64,000 bases of DNA from CAVVZJ01 sp963752755 (GCA_963752755.1 CAVVZJ010000018.1:1-64000), one strand, 5' to 3'. Shown: positions 18,988 to 28,843, numbered from the stretch's first letter. The notes: generated by a model not told the origin, from the letters alone. Translations and numbers: made by a program.

Positions 18988-19305
18988 CGAAGCTATTTGG
19001 CACACTGCAGAAGGTGTATCGACTGTCCAGAGAGACGGCCCTGTCTCAAGAATCCCCGGCGTGCGGTCACCTCTGAGACTTTGAATTGCGAGACGAGTTG
19101 TCGAGACGGTTCTGGCCCGGCTTCGAGCGGACCCACGGCAGAGTCCGGCATGTCTTACCCAAAGGCCGATTCTGAGCCAGGGGCCAATGCCTCGGAGAAG
19201 TCCGATGCGAGGCCGAAATCATGCGTCCTCGGGGGCAGAGGACGCAGCGATGACCTCGCAATTTGTCGCTGCTGAGGCCCCGGCCCCCCGGGCTTTCGTC
19301 CGGCT
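18988..19305. other. Gap between the ISL3 element and the next gene
   Basis: Apart from the outer part of the ISL3 inverted repeat, no gene, promoter or terminator can be supported here. Short open frames exist on both strands but show no family signature. Confidence 0.5.
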
Positions 19306-20277
19306 TTAGAACAGGTGATACGCCTTCGCATTCCAGGCGCGGGCCAGCTCCGGGTCGTCGGCCCGTCGAAGCAGCTCGTAGCAGCTGTAGGGGTACTTGA
19401 ACACGTGCCCGATGCCCAGGGAGTGCTCATCGCGCTTCTCCCAGTAGGCCGTGTCGGTGGGCCGCAGGTCGCTCGGCCGGTGGTCCGGGATCCGCCTCGA
19501 ATCGGCGTCCGGCCCCTGGCGGGTCACGGTCACATACTTGCGGAAGGCGGTGCGGCAACTCTCCGCCCATTCGACGTCCCCCATGTCCGCCAGCTCCACC
19601 AGCGCCTGGCCGAAGGTCAGCATGTGACCGGCGAACCCCTGGCCGAACCCGACGAACCGATCGATCGCCGCCATCGCCTCGCGCAGGATGAACTTCGAGG
19701 CGGCCGCCGAGTCCGCGAACGGCGGCGGATCGACGTCGGGGTCCGGTTCCACGTCGTGCCAGGGCGTGAAGGAGCGGATCAGGCGACAGACCCCGTCGAT
19801 CCGCTTGGGCGTGGCCGCTTCGGGGTGCAGGCGGAACGCCTTGGTCGCCAGCATGGCGAAGATCGCGTCGTGGCCGACCTGCCGGAGCACACCGCCCCCC
19901 TCTGCCAGGGCGATTCCGATCTCATCGATCCGCTCCGGTCGGGGATCGGCGTCCGGGAAGGACTCGCACAGCGGGGTCGAGGCCCAGTTCCGGTCGAACA
20001 GCTCGATGATCCTGGCCGTCGCCCGTTCGTCCAGGTCGTTCTCGACGCACAGCAAGTGGGCGGCCACCATGCTGGCGCCGCGATGTCCGTCGGCGAAGTA
20101 GTCGAACTGGGGGGCCCTGGCCAGGGCGTTGAGGCCGAGCCTCACCAGCCGGGTGTCCGAGAGGTCGCGGTCCTGACGGGGCGTCGTCGCACCGACGGCC
20201 GGAAGGCCCGTCAGCAGGCCGCCGAGGACCACCGCCGTCCGTTTTCCGAAGTCTCTGCGGCCGATGTCGTGGTCCAT
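19306..20277 (-). CDS. Tat-exported helical protein of unknown function
   Basis: The 323-residue protein starts at the ATG at 20277 (MDHDIGRRDFGKRTAVVLGG), six bases after a GGAG site. The N-terminus is a twin-arginine signal, so it is exported folded. The mature part is rich in Ala, Asp and Arg with regular helices (AAHLLCVENDLDERATARII, AIFAMLATKAFRLHPEA, RFVGFGQGFAGHMLTFGQAL). I do not recognise the family. The frame is intact and ends YHLF with TAA at 19306-19308. An in-frame upstream extension to 20598 lacks signal-peptide logic and is unlikely. Confidence 0.6.
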   Translation of the reverse strand: MDHDIGRRDFGKRTAVVLGGLLTGLPAVGATTPRQDRDLSDTRLVRLGLNALARAPQFDYFADGHRGASMVAAHLLCVENDLDERATARIIELFDRNWASTPLCESFPDADPRPERIDEIGIALAEGGGVLRQVGHDAIFAMLATKAFRLHPEAATPKRIDGVCRLIRSFTPWHDVEPDPDVDPPPFADSAAASKFILREAMAAIDRFVGFGQGFAGHMLTFGQALVELADMGDVEWAESCRTAFRKYVTVTRQGPDADSRRIPDHRPSDLRPTDTAYWEKRDEHSLGIGHVFKYPYSCYELLRRADDPELARAWNAKAYHLF

Positions 20278-20732
20278 GATGTCTCCGGGGTTGGGATGAG
20301 CGGCGAGGCGAGGTGAGGTGGTCGCGACGGCGAGGGACCGCCCCGATTCGTCGCGGACGAGCCCCTCGCGCATCGGGCCGATTCGTGCCGACACCACGCC
20401 GGCATCGTAGTCTATTCTCTTGGGCGTTCGCCTCCCGGGCAACGTTGCCGTGTCGTGGGAGCTTCGCCAGGAACCGGGCGGATCTGATGGCGACGCATTT
20501 CGGAGCAGAAAGCGAACCCGCTGGAACCGGGCCCGAGCGCCTCGTTTATCGGACGTTTTCGGAGACCGCCCGCTACCGGAAGTCAGATGCGCCTGCACCG
20601 TCCGATAATCGCATTATGTTTCCACGGGTCCAAATGGGTCTCGAGTGACTGGTCCGTCCACTCGCGAATAAGGGGCGACGGCCGCCGGGAGTTCCGACGA
20701 TCGTCGCCCCGTCCGGACGGATGCTGGCAGAG

Positions 20733-20882
20733 CTATTTTGTCACGTGGATGTCGCTGCCAGGGGCATAGACGACCACGGGGATACGGCCCGCCAGGAGGA
20801 CGACAGCCAGGAGGATGACAGCCAGGAGGACAACGGCCAGGTCGGGGTGCTCGGTGGCCCATCGACGCAGGCGGCGCAACAT
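20733..20882 (-). CDS. Small single-span membrane protein
   Basis: A 49-residue frame reads MLRRLRRWATEHPDLAVVLL, then a hydrophobic run made of the repeated unit LLAV(I/V)LLAVV, then GRIPVVVYAPGSDIHVTK and TAG. The basic head, single transmembrane helix and polar tail suggest a membrane peptide with the N-terminus inside. The DNA for the helix is a short tandem repeat (about 20790-20840), so the helix may vary in length by slippage. No family is recognised. Confidence 0.4.
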   Translation of the reverse strand: MLRRLRRWATEHPDLAVVLLAVILLAVVLLAGRIPVVVYAPGSDIHVTK

Positions 20883-20975
20883 GATCTTGCCCCTTGACTC
20901 GGGGCTTGCCGCGGCGGATGCTACTCACTGAAGGGTCCTCGAATGGTGTGAGAGCCAGTTTTGGGACCGTCCATC

Positions 20976-21019
20976 GCGGCCCGGGGGGTCTGAATCACCC
21001 CCCGGGCCGCTTTTATTTT
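20976..21019 (+). terminator. Strong intrinsic terminator
   Basis: A perfect 14-bp stem (GCGGCCCGGGGGGT pairing with ACCCCCCGGGCCGC) encloses a 7-base loop and is followed by TTTTATTTT. It would stop + strand transcription. No + strand gene is evident just upstream, so it may end an unannotated small RNA or insulate this region. Confidence 0.75.
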
Positions 21020-21660
21020 GCAGGGGTGCGGACGGTCGAAGCGGCCCCTGTTAACTAAGCACTACTCTAGAACTCCCTAAAAGGCTGCGGAACCTGTTAA
21101 CGGTTTATGGGAGATCAGAACCCTCGATTGACCAGAAGTCCAGTAGATTTCCCGATTTCGGTCTCGCCAAGGCGTTGACAGATTGGAAAAAAATTCCGAC
21201 CGTCACGGAGTTCGACATGCTTGAAGCACTCCGGCCCTGCACTGGTATGGCCGTACTTGCGGCGGTTTCCCTTGCTGTTATTGGGTTTCCGGATGAGGAA
21301 CCAATGACCTAAGTCGCCGCTAAGGTCCGCATCTTTACCGCGTTCCCGAATGTCGAGGAAGAAATCCAGGAATACCCCTGCCCTACCCGATCCGGTTGTT
21401 GATGTCCCAACTCGGAAACGCGCTTTGAATGACGAAGACCTCGGGACTCCTCGAAGCCGAGATCCGATACAGGCCCTACAACCCCATCATATGGGCGATG
21501 ATACGGGAAGTAATCTGGTTACAGCCGGGCAATGATGATATCAGGGCGAACAACCCATACAGACCGCAGGAGCAGTAGTCCGTCCCCGGCCGATACCCGG
21601 CCCGCTCGGCGTTCCCCACCGATGCGAACCTTACCAGGCAGCGTTCTGGCACCCAGGGGG
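21020..21660. other. Lower-GC stretch with no confident gene
   Basis: The base composition is clearly lower in G+C than in the flanks. Two short + strand frames occur: 21220-21312 (MLEALRPCTGMAVLAAVSLA, ending DEEPMT) and 21350-21535 (MSRKKSRNTPALPDPVVDVP...). Neither shows a family signature. The stretch may be a remnant of a transferred segment. Confidence 0.4.
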
Positions 21661-21667
21661 TGACCTT

Positions 21668-22125
21668 CTACCGTACCGTCACGAGCGGCCGGAGCTGCTC
21701 CAGCTTCACCGAGCCGATCCCGTTGACCTCCAGCAGGTCGTCCACCGTGCGGTACGGCCGCCCGGCGATGATCCGCGCCGCCAGCACCGGCCCGATCCTC
21801 GGCAGGCCCCGCAGTTCCTCCGCCGTGGCCGCATTCAGGTCGATCCTCGGCGGCTCGGGCATCGCGCCGGGCGGCGTGGGCGGAGATTGATCCGGGACGT
21901 TTCGCCCGAGAACACAAATTGGAATTCCTCGCTTCAATAAATAACGGGACGACCGCCATTCGGTTTCCGGCAAGAAACGAACGTGGCCATGCCAACCCCT
22001 AGGGCCAGCAACAACAGCCTGTCCGAGACCTGTACGGGCCACGGGCCGGGGATACGATGGGGCGATGGCTCTCCGGCGGATGCTGAGGGCATCGCCACCC
22101 GGACGGACGGTTTTGTGCTCATCAT
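21668..22125 (-). CDS. ComEA-like helix-hairpin-helix protein
   Basis: The C-terminal half reads IDLNAATAEELRGLPRIGPV, then LAARIIAGRPYRTVDDLLEV and NGIGSVKLEQLRPLVTVR. This is the tandem HhH DNA-binding domain of ComEA-type proteins. The N-terminal half, in a different frame, has one membrane segment (SDRLLLLALGVGMATFV). A frame change near 21970 joins them (RFLPETEWRSS follows the helix). ComEA homologues bind DNA at the outer face of the membrane during uptake, or act in repair; the length (about 150 residues) fits. The start at 22125 is provisional. Confidence 0.6.
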
Positions 22126-22199
22126 GGAGAGACTGCGGGCCTTGTTGGTGATGTGCCCGGGGCCCGCCGTTTTCGTCGCCCCCGCTCGCGAGCCGTCCC

Positions 22200-23444
22200 G
22201 TGCCGCAGGCCCTCGCCCGACACCTCGAGACCGTGCCCCGACGGCCCTGGCCCGATCGGCCCGTCCCGATCGCCCTGGTCATCACCGAGCTGGACCTCGG
22301 CGGGGCGGAGCGCGCCCTGGTGGCGCTGGCGACCGGCCTCGACCGCCGTCGCTGGGCGCCGACGGTCGTTTCCCTGGGGCCAGGGGGTGCTGACCGGCCC
22401 TCTGCGCCCGCCGACGTGCCGGTTCGCTGCCTGGGCGTCCGCCGGGATCGCCCGGTCGGGGCGGTGCGACGGCTGGCCAGCGAATTGAGGGCCATTCGGC
22501 CCGTTCTGGTCCAGAGCTTCCTGTTTCACGCCAACGTGGCGACGCGTCTGGCCGCGCCACTGGCCGGGCGCCCTGGGTTCTGAGTGGGCTCCGGGTCGCC
22601 GAACACCAGAAGCGCTGGCACCGGGCCCTGGACCGGCTCACGGCGGGGCTGGGGACCGGATCGGTTTGCGTCTCGGAAGGGGTCCGACGGTTCAGCCGGG
22701 ACGTCGGCCGCATCGACCCGGATCGTCTGGTCGTGATCCCCAACGGGATCGACCCGACCGTGTTCGACCGTGCCGAGCCGGTGGACCGTCGCACGATCGG
22801 TGTCCCGAAACAGGCCCACCTGGCCCTGTTCGTCGGTCGGCTGGACGAACAGAAGGGGTTGCCGATCCTGCTGGAAGCCGCCGTAAAGGTGGCGGCGGCT
22901 CGGCCCGACTGGCATCTGGTTATTGTTGGCGACGGGCCAGCGCGACCGGTTTGACATGGCGTTGGCCTCCCGGATGGCCCTCGTCGGGCGAATCCACCGG
23001 CTGGGTCGTCGTGACGACGTGCCGGGCCTGTTGCGCGCCGCGGACATTCTCGTTCTGCCCTCGCTCTGGGAGGGCATGCCGAATGTCGTGCTCGAGGCGA
23101 TGGCCGCCCGCCTCGCGGTGGTCGCCACGGACGTCGAGGGGACCGAGGACCTGGTCCTGCCCGGCCGAACCGGCTGGCTGGTGCCGCCTCGCGATGTCGA
23201 GGCCCTGGCCGAGGCCCTGCTCCAGGCCGCCGCGAACCCGTTACAGACGCGGCGGCGCGGCGCGGCCGGCCGGGCACGAGTCGAAAGCCAGTTCCGCATG
23301 GATCGCATCGTGCGGGATTACGAAAACCTCTGGTCCCGCGTCCTGGGCCACGAGCCGGTGTCGCGAGTGGACCTTGAGCCCTCTTCGAGCGCACTCCGCT
23401 CGTCCTCGAATTCCCTCACGGAACCCCGTCCCCTGCAAGGTTGA
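22200..23444 (+). CDS. GT4-family glycosyltransferase (frameshifted)
   Basis: Three frames give a typical GT-B enzyme. The N-terminal domain has PIALVITELDLGGAERALVA, the middle VIPNGIDPTVFDRA, and the donor-binding domain LALFVGRLDEQKGLPILLEA, VIVGDGPAR and ILVLPSLWEGMPNVVLEAMA (E-x7-E region). Frame changes occur near 22575 and 22945. It should transfer a nucleotide-activated sugar to a glycan or lipid acceptor at the cytoplasmic membrane. The start is a GTG at 22200 and the stop is at 23442-23444. No other polysaccharide genes adjoin it. Confidence 0.75.
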
Positions 23445-23646
23445 GGCTCCTCCGAGGGCCCGTTCCGCTCCGGGAGGAATTCCGGCAACATCTCGATTGC
23501 GGACTTTTCAACACAAGGTTGATGGTCTATGATCGGCCACATATCGAGTCCCCCATGGGACATACCACCCCCTGTCGGATAGGTACGCGTTAACGTGGAC
23601 AGGGAGCGTGCCACCAACCACGATATCTTCGGGAGGAAACGATTTG

Positions 23647-24296
23647 ATGAGGATTTTACGCAACTCCCTGTTTCTGAGCGTTGCGCTCGCGGCGCTGCTC
23701 GTCGGCCCGATGCGGCCCGCCTCGGCGGCGTACCTGCGGGTTGTCCCGACGTCCCCTCCCACCGTGGCCCCGAACGACCCCGTTCCGCTCACGACCATCG
23801 CGAACGTGGGGGACACCCGAAACTTCACCGTCGAGCTCGTGACGGGGGCCGGGGAGGGGTTCACCCTCGGCACCTACGAGATCGCCCTCATGACCGACCC
23901 GGCGATCCTCGCGTTAAGCAACCCCGTGGCCGCGTTCAGCGGCACGTTCTCCGTGGGGCTCCCGGCCGCGGGGGTCGCGACGGTTGCCTACGTAGGCTCC
24001 AGCAGCATCGCGGCCTCCAGCGTCTCTCCGCTACTCACCTTCGACGCCACGGCGTTGGGGATAGGATCTACGAGCCTGAACATCATCGTTGGCTTCGGGA
24101 ACACGACGACCGGTGTCAATTCGGTTACGGGCGCCCCGATCACGCTGACTCCCCCCCGACCGACGGGATTGATTCGCTCATCGACGCCCCGGTCAACGTC
24201 GTCCCCGAGCCGAGCTCGATCGCGCTGGTGGGACTTGGCGGCGTGGTGGCCCTGATGGGCCTGGGGCGCCGTCGCCTCCGCCGGGCGACCGTCTGA
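23647..24296 (+). CDS. PEP-CTERM sorted exported protein
   Basis: The ATG at 23647 follows a GGGAGG site. A signal peptide (MRILRNSLFLSVALAALLVG, cleavage near PASAA) precedes a beta-rich mature region. The C-terminus has the sorting tag VPEPSSIALVGLGGVVALMG followed by LGRRRLRR. One missing C in a 7-C run near 24150 separates the tag from the rest; restoring it gives TPPPTDGIDSLIDAPVNVVPEPSS. Such proteins are processed by an exosortase and linked to the cell surface. No exosortase is in this window. Confidence 0.78.
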
Positions 24297-24348
24297 ACAC
24301 GTCAACCGATGGCTGGCGAACCGCCGCAACGACCGCGCGACCGTCCAC

Positions 24349-24393
24349 CACCACGGGGGCGCGATGGGTTCTTCCCATCGTGCCCCCGTGGTG
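24349..24393 (+). terminator. Long hairpin after the PEP-CTERM gene
   Basis: Two arms of about 20 bases (CACCACGGGGGCGCGATGGG and its near-complement) form a stem with one mismatch and a very short loop, starting 53 bp after the stop codon. No T tract follows, so its action as an intrinsic terminator is uncertain; it may protect the mRNA end. Confidence 0.45.
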
Positions 24394-24573
24394 CGTTACC
24401 AGGACGTACCCGTTTGGCCCCCCGACGCCTCGACTGGGTCCTTGCGGGCCACGCAGCCATCGCCCCGTCACGGGGTTCCCCCTGGGCAGCCAGGTGGCGG
24501 GGACCGGCCATCCTGGGATCACCTGGTCGGCTCGGGACCGGCTTGTTGCGAACCGAACCCCCCTGTTGGTCGG

Positions 24574-25065
24574 GCGTGTGCCCGAAAGTAAGCCCCAGTT
24601 CGGCAAGCGGGCCAGGGAGGAATGCGGGTCGGGAGACGCCTCTACCGACGATCGTGACGGCCTGTCCGGTTTTACGGACAGAGCACCGGAAAGATCGAAA
24701 TGTTTCCGCCCGGGGCGTGTGCTTGAAAGTAAGACACGCTGGAAAGGCTCCCTGGAAGCCTGAAATATTCCAGGGACGCAAATCCATGCTCAAGTTCCAC
24801 TAAGGGAAAACCCGAAACCATCTGATTTCGAGGCCCCACCCGTCACCGTGTGCCTGAAACGAAGCGATTTTTTTCCAACCCGTGTGCCTGAAAGTAAGCC
24901 CGGAGCAACGAAAGTCCGTGTGCCTGAAAGTAACACGCCGTGCGACCAGGTTGATCCGGCGTGTGCCTGAAAGTAAGGGCGCGTGTGCCTGAAAGTAAGG
25001 GCGCGTGTGCCTGAAAGTAAGGGCGCGTGTGCCTGAAAGTAAGGATCCGTGTGCCTGAAAGTAAG
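24574..25065 (+). repeat. Iteron array of a probable replication origin
   Basis: The 18-bp unit CGTGTGCCTGAAAGTAAG occurs as five perfect copies starting at 24960, 24982, 25004, 25026 and 25048, exactly 22 bp apart. Further copies or variants begin near 24575 (CCCGAAAG), 24716 (CTTGAAAG), 24847 (CCTGAAACGAAG), 24881 (perfect) and 24917 (ends AAC). All face the same direction. Same-face spacing, an adjoining AT-rich tract and a Rep-like gene downstream mark it as the Rep binding region of an iteron-type origin. The scattered upstream copies may act in copy-number control. Confidence 0.8.
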
Positions 25066-25145
25066 CCCCGAAATTATAAATCCGGAAATTTTCTGGGTTT
25101 ATGTCGAAAAATTCGTTGTACCTTCTTTATATTGTTTTAACTTCT
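25066..25145 (+). other. AT-rich tract between iterons and rep (probable DNA unwinding element)
   Basis: About 80 bases rich in A and T (AAATTATAAATCC, GAAATTTTCTGGG, CTTTATATTGTTTTAAC) directly follow the last iteron. Such a tract beside iterons is where initiator binding normally opens the helix. It may also carry the rep promoter. Confidence 0.6.
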
Positions 25146-25172
25146 CCACACTGGACTGAGTTGTGTGTGTTC

Positions 25173-26644
25173 ATGCTTCCCGAACGGGTCGACTCCCTCA
25201 ACGACGTGGCACCCGGCGGCGCGACCGTTCCCCGGTTCGTGAAGGTCGAGGCGAACCTCCTGCGACTGCCGCTGTTCGCCCTGCACACCAAGGGGCTGCG
25301 GTCGCTCGATGCGATCGAGTGCCGCGGCCAGTTGACCCGCAAGGAGGTCACGCACGAGTTCACCTTCCGAGCCTTTCGCAGCACGGCGACCTCGTACCCG
25401 GGCCCCCTGGCCCGTTCGGCGCATCTGGCGTTTCTGAGCTTGTTGACGGAGCGCGGGTTGCCCCTGGAAAACCCGATCACCTGGAGCTGGCGCGATCTCT
25501 GCCGACGGATGAGGATCACCTGCTCCGGGCGCACCGTCGAGCGGCTCAAGGGGGCGATCCACTCCACCGCCGGTCTGTACATCCTGAGCACGCATGCCCT
25601 GTTCTCCAAGCCGGACAACAAGCGAATCAGCACCCGAGAGGAAGGGTTGCGGCTTTACGAGCGCGTCTGCTTTCTGGGCTCGGAGCTTCCCGACGGCCGC
25701 ACCGCCGATACGAACCATCTCTGGCTCAGTGACTGGTATCTGGCCAACCTGAACGCGCTGTTCACCGCGCCGCTGGACTATGATCTCTGGCTCCGCCTGG
25801 AAGACCGCAGCCCGATCGCCAGCCGGCTCTACGAGTTCCTGCTGATCAATTTCTACAGCGGGGTGCCGGTCCTGCGGATCAACTACGAGACGCTCGTGCA
25901 GTTCTTGCCGATCAAGCCGGAGCAGCACCCCTCGCAGGCCCGGCAGCAGCTTGGCCCGGCGCTGAAACATCTGGTGGCGATGGAGGTCATCGACGACGTG
26001 GCCTGGGCCTCCAGCCGCGACGGTCTGGCCCAGCTCCACTTCCATCGGGGCAAGCATTTGAACGCGCCGCCCGATCGCGCCTCGGGCTTGCCTCAGCTCG
26101 AGGAGTTCGTGGGGTCGGTGGCCGTCGAGGAGGTGCGAACCCTGAAGCCGCCGGAGTGGACCGTGGTCGTCGACTTTCATCGGCTCTGGACCGGCCAGGA
26201 ACCTCGACGGCCGACCAGGGGAGAACTGGAGCTGCGCGCGAACTGCTCAGTGTGCATGGTCCGGTGAAGCTCAAGGCGATGATCCAGGTCGCCGTCAAGC
26301 GGATGAAGGTGAAGTGGCCCGACGCGAAGACCTTCGGCAGCGTCCGCCGTTACCTCGACGAGGCCGCTGCCCTCTACGACCAGGACCAGAAGCGGCTCGA
26401 CGCGGAGAAGAAGGAACAGGCACGACGTCAGAAGGAGCGTGAGGAGGCCGAGCGTCAGCGTGCCCGACAGGGCCGCTTCGAGGCCACCTGGCGACCCGTC
26501 TGGGACGATCTCCCCGAGCCCGAACGCGACGCCATCCGCCGCGCCGTCGTCGGCCAGAACCCGTTTCTCGAACGGATGCCGAGCATCGCCGAGAGCTTCT
26601 GCCTCGAGGAGCTCGCCCGTCGCCGCGACGCGGCGGTGTCCTGA
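25173..26644 (+). CDS. Plasmid replication initiator (RepA-like)
   Basis: The product is about 490 residues once one frame change near 26240 is allowed. The N-terminal two thirds look like tandem winged-helix domains (LTRKEVTHEFTFRAF, WSWRDLCRRMRITCSGRTVE, SPIASRLYEFLLINFYSGVP). The C-terminal part is a helical, highly charged region (RLDAEKKEQARRQKEREEAE) ending ELARRRDAAVS. The position right after an iteron array and before parB/parA (opposite strand) supports the role of origin-binding initiator. ATG 25173 (MLPERVDSLNDVAPGG) is preferred over ATG 25101, whose first codons lie in the AT-rich tract. Confidence 0.65.
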
Positions 26645-26729
26645 GCCCAGGTCGGGCGGGATCGCCACCGTCGCCGCCCGCCCGCTCGGTCGATCGGTGG
26701 GGAACGAGAACCCGACACGCGAGGAGGCC

Positions 26730-26746
26730 GTCTGCAAATTGCAGAC
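26730..26746. promoter_or_regulatory. parS-like palindrome between rep and parB
   Basis: The 17-bp palindrome GTCTGCAAATTGCAGAC lies between the 3' ends of the convergent rep and parB genes. It is identical to sites upstream of parA. See the cluster at 29042-29274. Confidence 0.65.
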
Positions 26747-26787
26747 GCCCCCCCTGCCCTGCTCTGTCGTCACGGGATCGCGGCGAG

Positions 26788-27731
26788 TCAGGCCGCCTCG
26801 ATGATCTCAGGACCAGCGTCGGCCTCGATGCGATCGGCGATGGCTCGGAGGTCGCCGGCGATGTCGGCCGGGGCGTGCTTGCTGGTGAACTGGATCGTCA
26901 CCTTGACGCCGAGCGGGCCGCGGTGCTTCTGCTCCGAAGGACCGCGGGATTTGACCGTCTTCTTCTTGCCGACTCGGGCGGCGGCGGACTCCTGCCGTCG
27001 GCGAACCTCGGCGACGGTCTGGCCGTGGTCGAGCTTCTCGGCGACGATCTTCGCCGCCACGGCCTTCTGCGCCTCGGGCTCGGTCAGCTTGGTCAGTTCG
27101 TAGCCGGCGGTCGCCTTGATGGTGCCGGCGTCGACCTGCTCGGCGACCTCCTCCGGCAGCTTCAACAGGGCCAGGGCGCGGTAGACCTTCGTCGACTCGA
27201 TGCCGAGCGTGGCGGCCACGTCCTGGGCGTTCCAGTCGTTCAGGTCCATCAACCGTCGGTAGGCGTGGGCCTGCTCGACCGGCTGGAGGTCGGCCCGGAC
27301 GGCGTTCTCGACGATCTGCTCGGCGAGGATGTCGGCGTCGGTCATCGCCCGCTCGACCAGCTCGACCCGGATCGTCTCCAGCCCGGCGAGCCGGCATGCC
27401 CGCAGGCGGCGCTCGCCGACCAGCACGACCCAGCGGTCGGTCGGCTCGTCGTAACGGACCCGGATCGGCGCGAGCTGGCCGAACCGCTGGATGCTCTCGG
27501 CGAGACGCCGGAGCTCGTCGTCGTCAAACTCGGTACGGGGTTGGTCACCGCAGGTGATCGCCGAGACGGGCATCTCGGCGAAGCCCCGGCTGCGGGTCGC
27601 GCCGGCATACCTGTCGGGTGTCGGTGTTGTCCCCCCCCTGCCCCCTCGGGCGTGGCCTGGGGGCGACGGCCGACCGTCGAGGCGATCGTGCCGCCGAAGT
27701 TCTTCATGAGGGCTTCGGATTTCTTGCTCAT
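26788..27731 (-). CDS. parB: ParB-family partition protein
   Basis: The N-terminus MSKKSEALMKNFGGTI is followed by the ParB/Srx CTPase domain (DELRRLAESIQRFGQLAPIR, VVLVGERRLRACRLAG, ILAEQIVENAVRADLQPVE) and an HTH (NAQDVAATLGIESTKVYRAL). The C-terminal part is basic and ends DAGPEIIEAA. The GERR and ENxxR boxes are those of CTP-binding ParB proteins. A homopolymer indel near 27630 (a run of C on the + strand) splits the first 50 codons from the rest. Its ATG overlaps the parA stop (ATGA), so the two are translationally coupled. It probably binds the 17-bp palindromes around this locus. Confidence 0.88.
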
Positions 27732-28561
27732 GCCGCGTCCTCCCGGGAGAGGCCCTGGCCGGAACCTCGCAGGGCGCCGACCCGGTCGACGATCTCGCCA
27801 GCCAGGGCGGCGATCGCCTTCGCGGCGGCCGTCTTCGGCTTCCAGTGCGAGAGCGGCTTGCGGGCGACCACGCACTCCTTGAACGCGACGTTGTACGGCA
27901 CCGGGTTGGACAGCACCAGGTCGCCGTAGGTCTCGCGGAGCACCTGGGCGTAGGTGGCGTGGATCGCCAGCTTCGGCGAGAACATCGTCAGCGCCACGCC
28001 GAGCCACACCAGCCGCGGGTTCCGCGCCCAGCGGACCCGCTCCAGGAACCGGGCGGCGTGGGTCAGCTCCTGCACCGCCAGCGCCTCGGCCGGTGTCGGT
28101 GTTAAGGCCACGTCGGCGGCGACGGCCGGCAGCCAGGCGAGCGTTTCCAGGCTCGGCGGCGTGTCGCAGAGGATCGCGTCGTAGCTCCCGCGGACGTCCT
28201 TCAGCGCGTCACGCAGGGCGTCCTGCAACCAGCCGGTCTTTTCCGGCTCCGGGTGGTTGAATCGCGACAGCGCGTTGGAGCCGGGCAGCAGGTCGATGCC
28301 GGTGATGTCGGTCGGCATGACGATCCCGGCGGTCGACGCCAGCGAATCCTCGTCCAGCAGCGCGACGACCGTCCGCGCCGGGGGCATCGTGTCCACGACC
28401 TCCGGCCCGAGGAAAATCTGCGAGATGCTCGCCTGCGGGTCGAGGTCCACCATCAGGACCTTCTGCCCCCGCTGCGCCAGGGCGCCCGCCAGGTTGTACA
28501 GAAGCGTCGACCGCCCGACGCCCCCCTTCCGCTGGCAGGCCGTGAGCACGAACCCGTCCAT
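27728..28561 (-). CDS. parA: ParA-family partition ATPase
   Basis: The 277-residue ATPase has the deviant Walker A KGGVGRST at residues 12-19, a Walker A' VDLDPQASIS, and ILCDTPPSLETLAWL (Walker B region). The signature lysine (Lys12) is present, but the P-loop lysine is replaced by arginine (Arg17). The frame is intact. ATG 28561 is preferred because AGGAAGGGGG lies just upstream; an in-frame start at 28600 lacks such a site. It would move ParB-bound plasmid copies over the nucleoid. Confidence 0.88.
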   Translation of the reverse strand: MDGFVLTACQRKGGVGRSTLLYNLAGALAQRGQKVLMVDLDPQASISQIFLGPEVVDTMPPARTVVALLDEDSLASTAGIVMPTDITGIDLLPGSNALSRFNHPEPEKTGWLQDALRDALKDVRGSYDAILCDTPPSLETLAWLPAVAADVALTPTPAEALAVQELTHAARFLERVRWARNPRLVWLGVALTMFSPKLAIHATYAQVLRETYGDLVLSNPVPYNVAFKECVVARKPLSHWKPKTAAAKAIAALAGEIVDRVGALRGSGQGLSREDAA

Positions 28562-28634
28562 GCCGAGGCCCCCTTCCTGAGAGATACCGACAATCCTCAT
28601 CGCCTAGCATCGTCTATCGGCGCGCCGGCGCTCC

Positions 28635-28651
28635 CGTCTGCAAATTGCAGA
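28635..28651. promoter_or_regulatory. parS-like palindrome just upstream of parA
   Basis: A perfect copy of GTCTGCAAATTGCAGAC lies about 75 bp before the parA start. It may be both a partition site and an operator for autoregulation of parAB. Confidence 0.65.
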
Positions 28652-28749
28652 CGCCCGATTGCAGGGCCTCCTCTCCATGCTTTCCAGGGCCGATTTCTCT
28701 TGCCTCTCTTGACGGCCGGATGTGACGATCGGGGACGTCGTGAATGCGC

Positions 28750-28766
28750 GTCTGCAAATTGCAGAC
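28750..28766. promoter_or_regulatory. parS-like palindrome, second upstream copy
   Basis: A perfect copy of the 17-bp palindrome, 115 bp from the previous one and about 190 bp upstream of parA. Confidence 0.65.
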
Positions 28767-28843
28767 GGACAATTTCCAGGAGGGCGAAGCCACTGCTGCG
28801 CACATCTCAAAGGCTGACGTAAATCTCTCCCCAAACTCGTGTT

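Noticed and set aside
24960..25065. CRISPR-like or minisatellite array
   Set aside because: The 18-bp units leave only four bases between them and precede a rep-like gene and an AT-rich tract; this is an iteron array.
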